Counted from the first letter of the stretch, positions 33,846 through 46,097 are shown. The stretch is DNA of 64,000 nucleotides from Bacteroidales bacterium (GCA_017961265.1 JAGCXN010000006.1:1-64000); one strand, 5' to 3'. The notes: generated by a model not told the origin, from the letters alone. Numbers and translations: made by a program.

Positions 33846-36800
33846 ATGACATTGGCAACAAAAAGTAATACCGTCCCCACCAGACACAGTTTTGCGACCA
33901 CACGGCCGATCGAGTATCCCGACCTGCTGGACATCCAGCTGAAGTCGTTCCAAGAGTTCTTCCAGATCGATACCGATGCGGAGAAACGCCGCGATGAAGG
34001 CCTCTACCGGGTCTTCTCCGAAAACTTCCCCATCACCGACCAGCGGAACAGCTTCGTCCTCGAGTTCCTTGACTATTACATCGACGGTCCCCGCTACACG
34101 ATGGACGAGTGCATCGAGCGCGGACTCACCTACAGCGTTCCGCTCAAGGCCAAGATGAAGCTCTCCTGCAACGACGTAGAGCACGAGGATTTTGAGACCG
34201 TGATCCAAGACGTTTATTTGGGCACCATCCCGTATATGACCCCCCGCGGCACCTTCATCATCAACGGCGCCGAACGCGTGGTCGTCTCCCAGCTGCACCG
34301 TTCGCCAGGTGTGTTCTTCGGAACCTCCTTCCATACCAATGGCACGCAGCTATACTCCGCCCGTATCATCCCCCTCAAGGGTTCGTGGATGGAGTTCACC
34401 ACCGACATCAACAACGTGATGTACGCCCTCATCGACCGTAAAAAGAAACTTCCGGTCACCACCCTGCTCCGCGCCATTGGCTACGAGTCAGATAAGGACA
34501 TCCTCGACATCTTCGAAATCGCCCAGGAGGTGAAAGCCACCAAGGTGAACCTGAAGAAATGCGTGGGCCGCAAGCTCGCCGCCCGCGTCGTCCATAACTG
34601 GTATGAGGACTTTGTCGATCCCGCCACCGGTGAAGTGGTCAACATCGAAAGAACCGAGCTGATCGTCGAACGCGAAACTTGCCTCGAAGAACGGCACATC
34701 AACATGATCGCCGACGCCGGCATCAAGACCGTCCTTTTCCACAAGGAAGACGACACACAGGACTATTCGATCATCACCAACACCCTGCAGAAGGACCCGA
34801 CCAACACCGAAAAGCAGGCCATCGAATACATCTACCTCCAGCTGCGCTCCGCAGCCCCGCCGGATGAAGAGACCGCACGCTCCACTTTCGAGAAGCTCTT
34901 CTTCTCCGACAAACGGTACGACCTCGGCGAAGTGGGCCGTTACCGCATCAACAAGAAATTGAACCTCACCACACCTATGGACGTGTGCGTGCTGACCAAG
35001 GAAGACATCATTGAGATCATCAAACACCTGATCGAGCTGATCAACTCCAAGACGGAAGTCGATGATATCGACCACCTCAGCAACCGCCGTATCCGCACCG
35101 TGGGTGAGCAATTATACAACCAGTTTGGCGTAGGTCTCGCCCGCATGTCCCGCACTATCCGAGACAAGATGAACGTGCGCGACAACGAGGTGTTTACCCC
35201 GATTGACCTTATCAACGCCAAAACGCTCTCTTCCGTCATCAACAGCTTCTTCGGCACGAACCAGCTGTCGCAGTTCATGGACCAGACCAATCCGCTGTCG
35301 GAGCTGACGCACAAGCGCCGTATCTCCGCCCTCGGCCCTGGAGGTCTGTCCCGCGAGAGAGCTGGCTTCGAGGTACGTGACGTGCACTATACGCACTACG
35401 GCCGTCTCTGCACCATCGAGACCCCGGAAGGACCGAACATCGGTCTGATTTCTTCTCTCTGCGTCTTTGCAAAGATCAACAATCTCGGTTTCATCGAGAC
35501 TCCCTACCGCAAGGTGGTGGATGGTACCGTGCAATTCAACGAACCGCCCATCTACCTCAGCGCCGAAGAGGAAGAGAACAAAACCATCGCACAAGCCCGC
35601 ACACCCATGGATGAAAACGGTGTGCTGCAGGGAATGGTGAAGGCCCGTAACCTCGCCGACTTCCCGATTGTGCCGAAGGAAAAAATCGACCTGATTGACG
35701 TGGCACCGAACCAGATCGCCTCCATCGCCGCCTCCCTGATCCCGTTCTTGGAGAACGACGATGCTAACCGTGCGCTGATGGGCTCGAACATGATGCGTCA
35801 GGCCGTGCCGCTGCTGAATCCGGAGGCTCCCATCGTGGGCACCGGCCTCGAGCGTCAGGTCGCTATCGACTCCCGCGCCCTGCTTCGCGCCGAGAACAAC
35901 GGTGTCGTCCTTTACTCCGACGCCACCAAGATCGTCATCAAGTACGACCGCACCGAGGCAGAGAACCTTGTGCGTTTTGACTCTGCCGAGAAGACCTACA
36001 ACCTCCAGAAGTTCAGAAGGACCAACCAGAACTCCTGCATCAACATCAAACCTATCGTCCGCAAAGGCGACAAGGTGGTGAAGGGACAGGTGCTCACGGA
36101 AGGCTATGCCACCAAGGATGGTGAGTTGGCACTCGGACGCAACATGAAGGTGGCCTTCATGCCTTGGAAAGGCTACAACTTCGAGGATGCTATCGTCATC
36201 TCCGAAAGAGTGGTGAAAGAGGATATCTTCACCTCCATCCATATTGAAGAGTTCACCCTCGAAGTCCGCGACACCAAGCGCGGCGTTGAGGAACTGACCA
36301 ATGATATTCCCAACGTCTCCACGGAAGCCACCAAGGACCTCGGCGAAGACGGTCTGATCCGTATCGGCGCCGAAGTGAACGAGGGCGACATCCTCATCGG
36401 TAAGACCACCCCGAAGGGTGAGTCCTATCCGACACCGGAGGAGAAGCTGCTCCGCGCCATTTTCGGCGACAAGGCCGGCGACGTAAAAGACGCCTCCCTG
36501 AAGGCACCGCCATCCATGAAGGGTGTGGTCATCGATGCCAAGTCACTCTCCCGCATGGTGAAAGACCGCAAGGGCAAAGCCAAGGACAAGGATGTGCTGA
36601 AAGAGATCGACGCCGTCTTCGAAAAGGATATGGCTGCCCTGCGTGAGCGAATCGTCAACAAATTGTACGAACTGCTCAACGGCAAGATTTCCCACAATAT
36701 CTACGACAACGCGAAGAACGTTGTGGTGGCCAAGGGTGCCAAGTTCTCCAAGAAACTGCTGGGTGAAATCAACTACTCCACCGTGGCTGTTTCAAAATGG

Positions 36801-37658
36801 ACCAACGACGCAAAACTGAATGCATTGGTGACGGAAATCATCCGTAACTACCTGATTGAGGAGCGTGCCCTTTTCGCCAAGATGATGCGCGAAAAGTTCG
36901 ATGCCACCATCGGCAACGAGCTGCCCAACGGCATCGTCCAGATGGCCAAGGTCTATGTCGCCAACAAGCGCAAACTGCGCGTGGGTGACAAGATGGCCGG
37001 TCGTCACGGTAACAAGGGTATCGTCGCCAAGATTGTCAAGGAGGAGGATATGCCGTTCCTCGCGGATGGTACACCTGTTGACATCGTGCTCAACCCGCTG
37101 GGCGTGCCTTCCCGTATGAACTTGGGACAGATTTATGAAACCGTCCTTGGCTGGGCCGGCAAAGAACTCGGAATGAGATTTGCCACCCCGATCTTCGACG
37201 GTGCAAGTATTGATCAAATTAACGAACTGATGCGCAAGGCCGGTCTTCCCGAAAACGGAAGCGTGGACGTCTATGACGGCGGTACCGGCGAGAAGTTCCA
37301 CCAGAAAGTTACGGTCGGCTATATCTATATGATTAAGCTGCACCACATGGTGGACGACAAGATGCACGCACGTTCCATCGGACCTTACTCCATGATCACA
37401 CAGCAGCCGCTCGGCGGTAAAGCCCAATTTGGTGGACAGCGTTTTGGTGAAATGGAGGTGTGGGCTATCGAAGCCTTTGGTGCTGCCAACGTGCTGCAGG
37501 AGATCCTCACGGTGAAGTCCGACGACGTAGTGGGCCGCTCCAAGGCCTACGAAGCCATCGTCAAGGGCGACGTGATGCCGATTCCCAACCTGCCCGAATC
37601 GTTCAACGTGTTAGTCAACGAGTTGCGCGGCCTCTCCCTGAACGTTAAATTTGATTAA
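33846..37658 (+). CDS. rpoB: DNA-directed RNA polymerase subunit beta
   Basis: 1,270 residues, the normal Bacteroidota length. It forms one pincer of RNA polymerase, with the fork loop and rifampicin pocket. The rifampicin-resistance region (residues about 473-508) reads [14 protein letters not shown] then [10 protein letters not shown], with wild-type Asp, His, Arg and Ser at the usual resistance positions, so rifampicin sensitivity is predicted. Later signatures include [23 protein letters not shown] near 1048, and the C-terminal [13 protein letters not shown]. 22 bp before rpoC. No separate promoter was recognised in the gap behind rplL. Confidence 0.98.
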   Translation: MTLATKSNTVPTRHSFATTRPIEYPDLLDIQLKSFQEFFQIDTDAEKRRDEGLYRVFSENFPITDQRNSFVLEFLDYYIDGPRYTMDECIERGLTYSVPLKAKMKLSCNDVEHEDFETVIQDVYLGTIPYMTPRGTFIINGAERVVVSQLHRSPGVFFGTSFHTNGTQLYSARIIPLKGSWMEFTTDINNVMYALIDRKKKLPVTTLLRAIGYESDKDILDIFEIAQEVKATKVNLKKCVGRKLAARVVHNWYEDFVDPATGEVVNIERTELIVERETCLEERHINMIADAGIKTVLFHKEDDTQDYSIITNTLQKDPTNTEKQAIEYIYLQLRSAAPPDEETARSTFEKLFFSDKRYDLGEVGRYRINKKLNLTTPMDVCVLTKEDIIEIIKHLIELINSKTEVDDIDHLSNRRIRTVGEQLYNQFGVGLARMSRTIRDKMNVRDNEVFTPIDLINAKTLSSVINSFFGTNQLSQFMDQTNPLSELTHKRRISALGPGGLSRERAGFEVRDVHYTHYGRLCTIETPEGPNIGLISSLCVFAKINNLGFIETPYRKVVDGTVQFNEPPIYLSAEEEENKTIAQARTPMDENGVLQGMVKARNLADFPIVPKEKIDLIDVAPNQIASIAASLIPFLENDDANRALMGSNMMRQAVPLLNPEAPIVGTGLERQVAIDSRALLRAENNGVVLYSDATKIVIKYDRTEAENLVRFDSAEKTYNLQKFRRTNQNSCINIKPIVRKGDKVVKGQVLTEGYATKDGELALGRNMKVAFMPWKGYNFEDAIVISERVVKEDIFTSIHIEEFTLEVRDTKRGVEELTNDIPNVSTEATKDLGEDGLIRIGAEVNEGDILIGKTTPKGESYPTPEEKLLRAIFGDKAGDVKDASLKAPPSMKGVVIDAKSLSRMVKDRKGKAKDKDVLKEIDAVFEKDMAALRERIVNKLYELLNGKISHNIYDNAKNVVVAKGAKFSKKLLGEINYSTVAVSKWTNDAKLNALVTEIIRNYLIEERALFAKMMREKFDATIGNELPNGIVQMAKVYVANKRKLRVGDKMAGRHGNKGIVAKIVKEEDMPFLADGTPVDIVLNPLGVPSRMNLGQIYETVLGWAGKELGMRFATPIFDGASIDQINELMRKAGLPENGSVDVYDGGTGEKFHQKVTVGYIYMIKLHHMVDDKMHARSIGPYSMITQQPLGGKAQFGGQRFGEMEVWAIEAFGAANVLQEILTVKSDDVVGRSKAYEAIVKGDVMPIPNLPESFNVLVNELRGLSLNVKFD

Positions 37659-37680
37659 TAACATTTTTTGATATAGAACT

Positions 37681-40600
37681 ATGGCTTTTAGAAAAGAAAC
37701 GAATACTCGGAAAGAATTTTCGACCATCACCATCAGCCTCACTTCTCCGGAGGACATCCTCGACCAGTCGCACGGCGAGGTAATCAAGCCGGAAACCATC
37801 AATTACAGAACCTACAAGCCTGAGCGCGATGGTCTTTTCTGCGAAAGAATTTTCGGTCCCACCAAGGACTGGGAATGCCATTGCGGTAAATATAAGAGAA
37901 TCCGTTACAAAGGTATCGTCTGCGACCGTTGCGGTGTGGAAGTGACCGAGCGTAAGGTGCGTCGTGAGCGCATGGGCCATATCCAGCTCATCGTCCCTGT
38001 CGCCCATATCTGGTTCTTCAAGAAGATTGCCGCCCTGATTGGGATTCCCGCCAATGCCATCAACAAGATCGTCTATTACGAGAATTTCATCGTCATCCAG
38101 CCGGGTGCCGCTGAAGGTATCAAACTGGATGAGAAGGACAAAGAGGGCGTCCAGCGCCTGACTTTCCTCAACGAGGAACAGTACTTCGAGATTCTCGACC
38201 AGATTCCGGCGGAAAACAAGCTGCTTGACGACAGCGATCCGAATAAGTTCATCGCCAAGATGGGTGCCGAAGCGCTCTACGACCTTCTGGTGAAAATCGA
38301 CCTCGACAAGGAGGCCGCCGAACTGCGCGAAAAGGCCGCTTCGGAACATTCCCAACAGAGAAAGCAGGACATTCTGAAACGCCTTCAGGTGTTCGAGTCC
38401 TTCCGCGATTCTCGCAAACGCGCCGAGAACAGACCGGAGTGGATGGTCGTGAAGATCATCCCCGTCACGCCCCCCGACTTGCGCCCGTTGGTGCCGCTCG
38501 ACGGCGGACGTTTCGCTACTTCCGACCTCAACGACCTCTACCGTCGCGTCATCATCCGCAACAACCGTCTGAAACGACTCATCGAAATCAAGGCTCCCGA
38601 TGTCATCATGCGTAATGAAAAACGTATGCTGCAGGAAGCCGTCGATTCCCTCTTCGACAACTCCAAGAAGACCAACTCCGTGAAAACAGAGTCCAACCGC
38701 GCCCTCAAGTCCCTTTCCGACAGTTTGAAAGGTAAGCAGGGTCGTTTCCGTCAGAACTTGCTCGGTAAACGTGTGGACTACTCCGGACGTTCGGTTATCG
38801 TAGTCGGTCCCGACCTTCGTATGAACGAATGCGGTCTGCCGAAAGACATGGCCGCAGAGCTTTTCAAACCCTTCGTCATTCGCAAGATTTTGGAAAGAGG
38901 TATCGTCAAGACCGTCAAGTCCGCAAAAAAGATTGTCGATCGTAAAGACCCCATCATTTGGGATATTCTGGAAAACATCCTGAAGGGTCACCCGATTCTC
39001 CTGAACCGTGCTCCTACCCTTCACCGTCTGGGTATCCAGGCGTTCCAGCCGCGCCTCGTAGAAGGCAAGGCTATCCGTCTGCACCCCCTCTGCTGTGCAG
39101 CTTTCAACGCTGACTTCGATGGTGACCAGATGGCTGTCCACGTCCCGCTGGGCAACGCCGCCATCCTCGAAGCACAGATGCTGATGCTCTCCTCCCATAA
39201 CATTCTCTCCCCTGCCAACGGTTCCCCGATCACCGTTCCTTCACAGGATATGGTACTCGGTCTTTACTACATCACCAAACCGTTGAAGTCGGATGAGAAC
39301 CAGAAGGTTATGGGTGAAGGGATGAAGTTCTACTCTCCCGAAGAGGTCATCATCGCGTACAACGAAGGTAAAGTTCACCTCAATGCCTGCATCTACTGCA
39401 AAGTGGATCTGGAAGGTGACGGCAAGATGGTGCTGACCGAAACTACCGTCGGCCGCGTCCTGTTCAACCAAGTGGTTCCGAAGGGTTACGGTTATGTAAA
39501 CCAGCTGCTGACCAAGAAAGCACTGCGTAATATCATCAGTGGCGTGCTCTACAAATGTGGCAACGTCGCTACCGTCAACTTCTTGGATGACATCAAGAAC
39601 ATGGGTTACCGCATGGCTTTCGTCGGCGGTCTGTCCTTCAACTTGGGCGACGTGCTTATTCCCGAAGAGAAGAAGGACCTCATTGCCAAGTCCAATGCTG
39701 CTGTTGAAGAGATTCAGGGACAGTTTGAGATGGGTTTCATCACCAACACCGAACGTTCCAACCAGATCATCGATATCTGGACCAACACCAATGCCCAGTT
39801 GAGTAAGATTTTGATCAAGAAGATCGCTGCCGACAAGAAGGGCTTCAATTCTGTATATATGATGTTGGATTCTGGAGCTCGTGGTTCTGAGACGCAGATT
39901 CGTCAGCTTGCCGGTATGCGTGGTTTGATGGCCAAGCCCACCAAGTCAGGTTCCGCCGGTGCCAACACTATTGAAACGCCTATTTTGTCGAACTTCAAGG
40001 AAGGTTTGTCCGTGCTGGAGTACTTCATCTCTACTCACGGTGCTCGTAAAGGTTTGGCTGATACCGCTTTGAAGACCGCTGACGCTGGTTATCTGACCCG
40101 TCGTCTGGTGGATGTGGCTCACGATGTGATCATCACTGAAGCCGATTGCGGCACTCTCCGTGGCATTTCCGTCACCGACCTGAAGAAAAAAGGTAAGGTG
40201 GTTGAGAAACTGGCTAACCGTTTGCTCGGTCGTGTCACCCTGCACGATGTTTATCATCCCGAAACCAACGAACTGATTATTGCCGCTGGTGAGGAACTTA
40301 CCGAAATCTTCTGCAAGAAGATTGAAGAAGCCGGCATCAAGGAAGTGGAAGTTCGTTCGGTGCTGACATGCGAATCGAAGCATGGTGTCTGCCAGAAGTG
40401 CTATGGACGCAACCTTGCCACGGGCCGTCTGGTTCAGATCGGTGAGGCTGTCGGTGTCATCGCCGCCCAGTCCATTGGTGAGCCTGGTACACAGCTGACC
40501 CTCCGTACCTTCCACGTCGGTGGTGTGGCCGGTGGTATCAACGCTGAAAACAGTATCAGCGCCCCGCTCGACGGTACTTTCGTCATCGATGATCTCAAGT

Positions 40601-41979
40601 CTCTCGACAAGATCGACAACATGGGCAATCCTTACCAGTTGGTCATCGGACGTATGGCGGAAATGAAGATTATGGATGAAAAGAGTGGTATCACCCTCTA
40701 TTCAGAACCCGTCCGTTACGGTTCCGCCCTCTATTTCAAGACAGGCGATAAGGTGAAGGAGAACGACATCATCGCCACTTGGGATCAGTACAACTCCCCG
40801 ACTATTTCCGAATTCGAAGGTACCATCAAGTTCACCGACATTGTGGAAGGTGTGACTTGTTACACCGAAACCAACGAACAGGCTGGTACGCAGGAAAAGG
40901 TCATCATTGAGAGCCGTCTGAAGAACAAGATTCCGACCATCACCATCGTCAACGAGAACGATGCCGTTCTGGAAGCCTATGCGCTGCCGGTCGGTGCCCG
41001 TATCTCTGTGAACGAAGGCGACAAGATTGAGGCTGGTACGGTCTTCGCCAAGACCCCGCGTGCTGTGGGTAAGTCGGGCGATATCACTGGTGGTCTGCCG
41101 CGTGTTACGGAGTTGTTTGAGGCTCGTAACCCCTCCGATCCCGCCATCCTTGCCGAAATCGACGGTGTGGTTTCTATCGAAGAAAAGATGAAACGTGGTA
41201 ATAAGGTGCTCACCATCACCCCGCGTTCGGGCGATGCCGGCGAAGCCAAGACCTACCTTATCCCCACCTCCAAGCAGATTCTGGTTGACCGTAACGACTT
41301 CGTCAAAGCAGGTACCATGCTGTCCGACGGTGCCGTCACCCCCGCCGACATCCTCAACATCAAGGGTGCCCGCGAGGTTCAGGAATACCTCATCAATGAA
41401 ATTCAGGACGTTTACCGTCTGCAAGGTGTGGCCATCAACGACAAGCACTTTGAAGTCATCATCCGCCAGATGATGCGCAAGGTGGAAATCATCGAGCCCG
41501 GTGACACCAAGTTCCTGCCCGGTGACCTCATCAACAAGATCGATTTCCAGGAAGAGAACGACTATATCTGGGAAATGAAATATGTGGAAGATGCTGGCGG
41601 TTCCGAAACCTACGTGCCCGGCCAGATTATTACGATGAAGCAGCTGCGTGACGAAAACTCACTGCTGAAACGCCGTGATATGCCGCTCCTTCAGGTGCGT
41701 GACGCCCGTCCCGCCACAGGTAGGCAGGTGCTGCAGGGTATCACCCGCGCCGCCCTCCAGATCCGTAGCTTCATCTCCGCAGCATCCTTCCAGGAAACCA
41801 CGAAAGTGCTCACCAATGCCGCCGTCAACGCGCAATCTGACAGCCTGTTAGGTTTGAAAGAGAACGTTATCGTCGGACATCTTATCCCCGCTGGTACCGG
41901 CTTGAAACGGTATCAAAATATGGAGGTAAGCTCCATGGAAGAGTACGAAAGCCTGATGGCATCCAAGTACGAACAATAA
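37681..41979 (+). CDS. rpoC: DNA-directed RNA polymerase subunit beta'
   Basis: 1,432 residues. It contains the catalytic centre of RNA polymerase. The first zinc site (C-H-C-G ... C-D-R-C-G) is near residues 62-83. The active-site loop [10 protein letters not shown] lies near residues 474-483 and supplies the three magnesium-binding aspartates. The trigger-loop/bridge region has G-A-R-G-S near 740, and the second zinc site ([11 protein letters not shown]) is near 895-906. The C-terminus has the usual beta'-like sandwich inserts of Bacteroidota. A strong terminator follows 6 bp after the stop. Confidence 0.98.
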   Translation: MAFRKETNTRKEFSTITISLTSPEDILDQSHGEVIKPETINYRTYKPERDGLFCERIFGPTKDWECHCGKYKRIRYKGIVCDRCGVEVTERKVRRERMGHIQLIVPVAHIWFFKKIAALIGIPANAINKIVYYENFIVIQPGAAEGIKLDEKDKEGVQRLTFLNEEQYFEILDQIPAENKLLDDSDPNKFIAKMGAEALYDLLVKIDLDKEAAELREKAASEHSQQRKQDILKRLQVFESFRDSRKRAENRPEWMVVKIIPVTPPDLRPLVPLDGGRFATSDLNDLYRRVIIRNNRLKRLIEIKAPDVIMRNEKRMLQEAVDSLFDNSKKTNSVKTESNRALKSLSDSLKGKQGRFRQNLLGKRVDYSGRSVIVVGPDLRMNECGLPKDMAAELFKPFVIRKILERGIVKTVKSAKKIVDRKDPIIWDILENILKGHPILLNRAPTLHRLGIQAFQPRLVEGKAIRLHPLCCAAFNADFDGDQMAVHVPLGNAAILEAQMLMLSSHNILSPANGSPITVPSQDMVLGLYYITKPLKSDENQKVMGEGMKFYSPEEVIIAYNEGKVHLNACIYCKVDLEGDGKMVLTETTVGRVLFNQVVPKGYGYVNQLLTKKALRNIISGVLYKCGNVATVNFLDDIKNMGYRMAFVGGLSFNLGDVLIPEEKKDLIAKSNAAVEEIQGQFEMGFITNTERSNQIIDIWTNTNAQLSKILIKKIAADKKGFNSVYMMLDSGARGSETQIRQLAGMRGLMAKPTKSGSAGANTIETPILSNFKEGLSVLEYFISTHGARKGLADTALKTADAGYLTRRLVDVAHDVIITEADCGTLRGISVTDLKKKGKVVEKLANRLLGRVTLHDVYHPETNELIIAAGEELTEIFCKKIEEAGIKEVEVRSVLTCESKHGVCQKCYGRNLATGRLVQIGEAVGVIAAQSIGEPGTQLTLRTFHVGGVAGGINAENSISAPLDGTFVIDDLKSLDKIDNMGNPYQLVIGRMAEMKIMDEKSGITLYSEPVRYGSALYFKTGDKVKENDIIATWDQYNSPTISEFEGTIKFTDIVEGVTCYTETNEQAGTQEKVIIESRLKNKIPTITIVNENDAVLEAYALPVGARISVNEGDKIEAGTVFAKTPRAVGKSGDITGGLPRVTELFEARNPSDPAILAEIDGVVSIEEKMKRGNKVLTITPRSGDAGEAKTYLIPTSKQILVDRNDFVKAGTMLSDGAVTPADILNIKGAREVQEYLINEIQDVYRLQGVAINDKHFEVIIRQMMRKVEIIEPGDTKFLPGDLINKIDFQEENDYIWEMKYVEDAGGSETYVPGQIITMKQLRDENSLLKRRDMPLLQVRDARPATGRQVLQGITRAALQIRSFISAASFQETTKVLTNAAVNAQSDSLLGLKENVIVGHLIPAGTGLKRYQNMEVSSMEEYESLMASKYEQ

Positions 41980-41985
41980 CAAATG

Positions 41986-42014
41986 AAGGGGATGCGAAAA
42001 CATCCCCTTTTTTA
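41986..42014 (+). terminator. Intrinsic terminator of the rpo cluster
   Basis: A perfect 9-bp stem, AAGGGGATG (41986-41994) and CATCCCCTT (42001-42009), with loop CGAAAA, runs into a T-rich tail. It directly follows rpoC. Confidence 0.9.
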
Positions 42015-42016
42015 TT

Positions 42017-42059
42017 CCCCTTCTATGTAGAAGGGGTGGCCGCAAGGCCAGGGTAGTAG
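42017..42059 (+). repeat. Double-hairpin dispersed element, copy 1
   Basis: Stem 1: CCCCTTCTA / TAGAAGGGG with a TG turn. Stem 2: TGGCC / GGCCA closed by GCAA. Then a conserved tail GGGTAGTAG. It sits between the rpoC terminator and the DUF3467 gene. Confidence 0.8.
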
Positions 42060-42094
42060 AAAAGAACAATATTCACTAAAAAACGAACAAAAAA

Positions 42095-42385
42095 ATGCCA
42101 GAACAGAAATTAGACCTTAATATGAGCGAAGAAGTGGCACAGGGCATCTATTCCAATCTTGCCGTCATCACCCACTCCGACAATGAATTCATTCTTGATT
42201 TTGTGGCGATGCTGCCCGGCTTACAGAAAAGCAATGTGCGCTCCCGCGTCATCATGACCCCGCAGAACACCAAACGGCTATTAGCTGCTCTTGCTGACAA
42301 CGTCCGCAAGTTCGAGGAGACGCACGGTGTCATCGGCGAATCCAATGCAACCCGCCTGCCGATAGGCGACGGCGGACTGGCGTAG
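42095..42385 (+). CDS. DUF3467 domain protein
   Basis: 96 residues, matching the DUF3467 family, which in Bacteroidota commonly sits right after rpoC. Hallmarks are the Y-S-N-L-A-V-I-T-H-S-D-N-E-F segment (residues about 19-32), the D-F-V-A-M-L-P-G core (about 35-42) and S-R-V-I-M-T-P-Q-N-T-K-R-L (about 51-63), ending in a short helix. It is probably a small cytoplasmic beta-rich protein. The molecular role is unknown. It is flanked on both sides by copies of the double-hairpin element and is separated from rpoC by a strong terminator, so it may be transcribed on its own. I did not see a clear -7 box. Confidence 0.9.
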   Translation: MPEQKLDLNMSEEVAQGIYSNLAVITHSDNEFILDFVAMLPGLQKSNVRSRVIMTPQNTKRLLAALADNVRKFEETHGVIGESNATRLPIGDGGLA

Positions 42386-42411
42386 TGCTTTCTACAGCCC
42401 CGTTATAGTTT

Positions 42412-42453
42412 CCCCTTCTATGTAGAAGGGGTGGCCGTAGGCCGGGGTAGTAG
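42412..42453 (+). repeat. Double-hairpin dispersed element, copy 2
   Basis: Stem 1 CCCCTTCTA / TAGAAGGGG. Stem 2 GGCC-GTA-GGCC. Tail GGGTAGTAG, then an AAATTTTTTTT tract, so in this position it may also act as a terminator. It faces copy 3, 36 bp away, in inverted orientation. Confidence 0.8.
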
Positions 42454-42489
42454 AAATTTTTTTTAAAGGTATTTTATATCTCTATACAA

Positions 42490-42530
42490 CTACCCTGCAC
42501 TTCGTGCACCCCTTCTTCAAAAAGAAGGGG
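42490..42530 (-). repeat. Double-hairpin dispersed element, copy 3 (inverted, covariant)
   Basis: On the plus strand: CTACCC, TGCAC-TTC-GTGCA, then CCCCTTCTT-CAAA-AAGAAGGGG. It is the reverse orientation of copies 1, 2 and 4. Both stems have changed sequence while keeping perfect pairing. Copies 2 and 3 form an inverted pair just before mutL. Confidence 0.8.
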
Positions 42531-42549
42531 AATCATTAACACCAATATC

Positions 42550-44406
42550 ATGAACGACATTATCCATCTGTTACCCGATGCCGTCGCCAATCAGATAGCG
42601 GCGGGTGAAGTGGTGCAGCGTCCCGCTTCGGCAGTCAAGGAGTTGCTGGAGAACGCAGTGGATGCTGGCGCACGCCACATCCAGCTGATCATCAAGGATG
42701 CCGGCCGCACGCTCATCCAAGTGGTGGATGATGGAAAAGGGATGTCGTTCAATGACGCCCGCCTCTGCTTCGAACGGCACGCAACGTCCAAAATCTCCTG
42801 TGCCGACGACCTTTTTGCCATTCGGACGAAAGGTTTCCGGGGGGAGGCACTCGCATCCATCGCCGCCATTGCACAGGTGGAACTCAAGACCCGCCGGCCT
42901 GAAGACGAAACCGCCACCCGCGTGGTCATTGAAGGCTCGGAAATCAAGGAACACGGTCTGACGGTCGCACCGGAAGGAACGTCCATCGCGGTCAACAACC
43001 TCTTCTTCAACGTGCCGGCTCGCCGCAACTTCCTCAAGTCCGACGCGACCGAGTTCGCCAACATCGAGGAGGAATTCAACCGGGTGGTGCTGGTTCACCC
43101 TGACATCGCCTTCACACTGTACCACAATGGGAAAATGGTGCTGCAACTGCCCGCAGGCAACCTGAAGCAACGCATTACAGGCGTTTTCGGAACTGCCTTC
43201 AACGACAGGATTTTCCCAATCGAACAGGAGACCAACTTTATGAAGATCGGCGGTTTTCTCGGCAAGCCCGAACACGCCAAGAAGAAAAGGAGCGAACAAT
43301 ACCTATTCATCAACCACCGGTTCGTCAAAAGCAGTTCCCTCAATTTTGCCATAGAAAATGCCTATACCCAACTTGTTCCCGAAGGACATCACCCACCCTA
43401 TTTCATTTACATCGAGGTAAATCCCGCTACGGTGGATGTCAACATCAGTCCTACGAAGGTGGAGGTGAAACTGCAGGACGACCGGCTTGTCTTCGGTTTC
43501 CTCAACGCCGCTGTCAAGAAGGCCATCGGCGAGTTTTCGTTAGTGCCGCAGTTGGATTTTGACTACGACAAGGACTTGGATCCGGACAATGTGCCTACAG
43601 GGATGCCTATCAAGCCCCCGACGGTGGCATTGGACCCGTCGTACAATCCGTTCCATAGCAGCGGAACATCGCACCATAATTCCTCTGGAAGCGGCTATAG
43701 TGCCCCGAAACGGCCTTCTGGAATGAGCCAGGACTGGGACAGTTTCCTCAGAGACATCCATACAACGGAGGTGACGCCTGCACCCACCTCGCAACCCGTG
43801 CAGATGCAGATTGTGGAGGAGGGAACATCCGACGACCCGATTACCGCAGAAGCATTCCTTCCTATTTACAAGAAATATTTGATTGTCAGAATAAAAGGGC
43901 AGCTGATGGTCATTGACCTATACCGGGCCAACGAAAGAATCATCTACGAATCGTACATCACAGCACTGAAAGAAACGCCCGTCGTGGTGCAACAGTCGCT
44001 GTTTCCAGAGACCATCACGCTGACAGCGGCGCAGAGTGAGCTGCTGAACGAGCTGAAGAACGAATTCAAGCAGCTTGGGTACGAAATCGAGCCGATGTCC
44101 TCCACTAATTTCGCCATCAACGGCACGCCTGTCAACGAGGAGATAGGTGATATCCAGACACTTATTGAGGGCATCATTGATGACTACAAGTCGAATCGGA
44201 TGAACCGTATGATGGAAACGGAAAAGAATCTGGCCTTATGTATGGCGCGGCAGCGACGTTCTTCGCTCAAGCCCATCGTCACGCTTCAGGAGGTCAACAG
44301 CTTCTTGCAGCAGCTTTTCAGCTGCCTTATGCCAACCATCTCCCCGTCAGGGAAGAAAATCTATGAGATGGCAGGCGAAGACTATTTGCAGAATTTGCTG
44401 AAATAG
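42550..44406 (+). CDS. mutL: DNA mismatch repair protein MutL
   Basis: 618 residues, typical for Bacteroidales. MutL couples MutS mismatch recognition to strand incision. The GHKL ATPase domain has E-L-L-E-N-A-V-D-A-G-A (residues about 31-41), V-D-D-G-K-G-M (about 59-65) and G-F-R-G-E-A-L-A-S-I (about 94-103). The transducer domain ends near 330 with N-I-S-P-T-K-V-E-V. A Ser/Pro-rich linker (about 365-425) joins the C-terminal dimerisation domain. There the endonuclease-type motif D-Q-H-A-x2-E-x4-E appears as D-L-Y-R-A-N-E-R-I-I-Y-E (about 455), keeping Asp and both Glu but not Gln-His. The tail has C-L-M-P-T-I-S-P-S-G-K. No mutS is nearby. Confidence 0.95.
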   Translation: MNDIIHLLPDAVANQIAAGEVVQRPASAVKELLENAVDAGARHIQLIIKDAGRTLIQVVDDGKGMSFNDARLCFERHATSKISCADDLFAIRTKGFRGEALASIAAIAQVELKTRRPEDETATRVVIEGSEIKEHGLTVAPEGTSIAVNNLFFNVPARRNFLKSDATEFANIEEEFNRVVLVHPDIAFTLYHNGKMVLQLPAGNLKQRITGVFGTAFNDRIFPIEQETNFMKIGGFLGKPEHAKKKRSEQYLFINHRFVKSSSLNFAIENAYTQLVPEGHHPPYFIYIEVNPATVDVNISPTKVEVKLQDDRLVFGFLNAAVKKAIGEFSLVPQLDFDYDKDLDPDNVPTGMPIKPPTVALDPSYNPFHSSGTSHHNSSGSGYSAPKRPSGMSQDWDSFLRDIHTTEVTPAPTSQPVQMQIVEEGTSDDPITAEAFLPIYKKYLIVRIKGQLMVIDLYRANERIIYESYITALKETPVVVQQSLFPETITLTAAQSELLNELKNEFKQLGYEIEPMSSTNFAINGTPVNEEIGDIQTLIEGIIDDYKSNRMNRMMETEKNLALCMARQRRSSLKPIVTLQEVNSFLQQLFSCLMPTISPSGKKIYEMAGEDYLQNLLK

Positions 44407-44467
44407 CCTTTTTTCCCTCTTCTCTCAAAAGAACAAGAGTAGAGAACTTATATCGTCAACGAAAATA

Positions 44468-46069
44468 TTACTTGAAAAAATCCTCGGCAGTCTCGTGCAA
44501 TATACTGTCAGAGAGAGTGCATACCGAAATTTCTCCATTTCCTGCGAGACGTCGCAAATGTGGCAGGATATAGGGAGCCTCATCAAACTCCCTACGATAG
44601 ACTTCATCTTCAACCAGAATATAGTCATAGTCAAACGTCAACGCATGAGCGACCACAGCCGGTCTTGGCCGCATGACGGAATAACCCTCCCTATCCATCA
44701 TCACAAATGGGGTATTCTGAGGATAAGAAAACATCGTCAGAAAACGCAAATTTTTAGAACCATAACCTGCATCTTCCAACATACGGTTTGCTGTTTTATA
44801 ACGCACCGCCGTCTGGAAAGCCTCTATTCCTTCCAATCTGCGCACCTTCTGCATCTGACAAGCATTAACCGTCATTGTTCCTGCAAGTGCCAACACTATT
44901 AAAAAGGACAATACCCTACCCCATTGGTTAGAAAAATTTGGAAGAAATCTCAACAGCCCTACCAACGACAGTACAATTGGGAGGAAAAAACTATCCAAGA
45001 AATAATAATCATGGTCACTGAACTGCAATAACATGGCAACAGCGAACAATACCTCCCCAAACATCCAAATCAACCAAAACCACCATAAAGACAATTTTTG
45101 ACTGCCTTGGACAAGCTGTACCTTCTTAAGGGCGAGGGTAACCACAACGCCCACTGCCACTGCCATATAAAGCCAATGCTGTAACTGCTGGAAATAATGG
45201 AAACGCCATCTGTCATGGACATTCTGTAGCACAAAAAGTGCTTTCTCCTTGCTTTGCACAGGAAGAAGGCTGCCAAGAAACAATGAACCATATTGCTGTC
45301 TCAAATGCCAACTCCATAGCCACCATGCAACAAACAAGCCCACCCCTGCCACAAAAGGAATCCACGAATCTTTCAGGCTGGCTTCCTTGCGGAATATTCG
45401 CAACACTTGAAAGCAAGCTACCGCCACCCAGAGGACTGCGAAAGAAGTCCGAACCATCATCGCCAAAGTCAACAAAAACAGGCTTACATACAACATCCAT
45501 ATTTTGGATTCGCGCAAATGAAGGGCATAAAACAGCAGGCCTCCCATTGCCAATGCCAAAGCGGGCACAGTAGGTATAAAAGATCCGCTATAATATGCAA
45601 AAGATGGAGCTGTTGCAGTGAACGTCGCAACCAATAGTGATTTTGCTCTTGAAGAAGTCAGCATAAAAGCCAGCAAATAGAGAGCCCACACTCCCAGAAT
45701 GGAAACGGCCAGCGTCCATCCCCGGAATACCCAAGGCTGGGAGCTGCCCGTAACCGACATCAATCCAGCAACTATCCAATGATGTAACGGAAAATCACAA
45801 GCAGTGACCAACGATTCGGGGCAATCAAAATCCTTCTGCTGCTTGTTAAAAATAAGCGTTTGTGGATGAAACAAATCTCCCCCGTTATGAAGAAAGCCGA
45901 TAGCCAACGAATAGTTGTCCGATTGCGCCCAAGCATGAATATATCCCGGTGGCTCATTCAAGTGGCGTACATTGATAACAAACGATATTACCGCAATGAC
46001 TAAAAATGGCAAAAGATGCTGTTTCGCTTTACTAGCCAGCATCTTTGCATCAGATATTCTTTCTTGCAT
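44468..46069 (-). CDS. Polytopic GT-C-type glycosyltransferase-like membrane protein
   Basis: 533 residues with about 11-12 predicted transmembrane helices and a soluble C-terminal part (about 420-533). The fold and the first periplasmic loop (A-W-A-Q-S-D-N-Y-S-L-A, residues about 46-56, with an acidic residue where GT-C enzymes bind metal or substrate) fit the ArnT/PMT-like GT39/GT83 superfamily, which moves sugars from polyprenyl phosphate donors. I infer a role in lipid A, glycan or protein glycosylation; donor and acceptor are not visible. It starts 28 bp after nrdJ on the same strand and is probably read from the same transcript, though the functions seem unrelated. No lipobox. Convergent with mutL. 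Confidence 0.75.
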   Translation of the reverse strand: MQERISDAKMLASKAKQHLLPFLVIAVISFVINVRHLNEPPGYIHAWAQSDNYSLAIGFLHNGGDLFHPQTLIFNKQQKDFDCPESLVTACDFPLHHWIVAGLMSVTGSSQPWVFRGWTLAVSILGVWALYLLAFMLTSSRAKSLLVATFTATAPSFAYYSGSFIPTVPALALAMGGLLFYALHLRESKIWMLYVSLFLLTLAMMVRTSFAVLWVAVACFQVLRIFRKEASLKDSWIPFVAGVGLFVAWWLWSWHLRQQYGSLFLGSLLPVQSKEKALFVLQNVHDRWRFHYFQQLQHWLYMAVAVGVVVTLALKKVQLVQGSQKLSLWWFWLIWMFGEVLFAVAMLLQFSDHDYYFLDSFFLPIVLSLVGLLRFLPNFSNQWGRVLSFLIVLALAGTMTVNACQMQKVRRLEGIEAFQTAVRYKTANRMLEDAGYGSKNLRFLTMFSYPQNTPFVMMDREGYSVMRPRPAVVAHALTFDYDYILVEDEVYRREFDEAPYILPHLRRLAGNGEISVCTLSDSILHETAEDFFK

Positions 46070-46097
46070 ACATGCTCTTTGTTGACTTCTCTAACTC

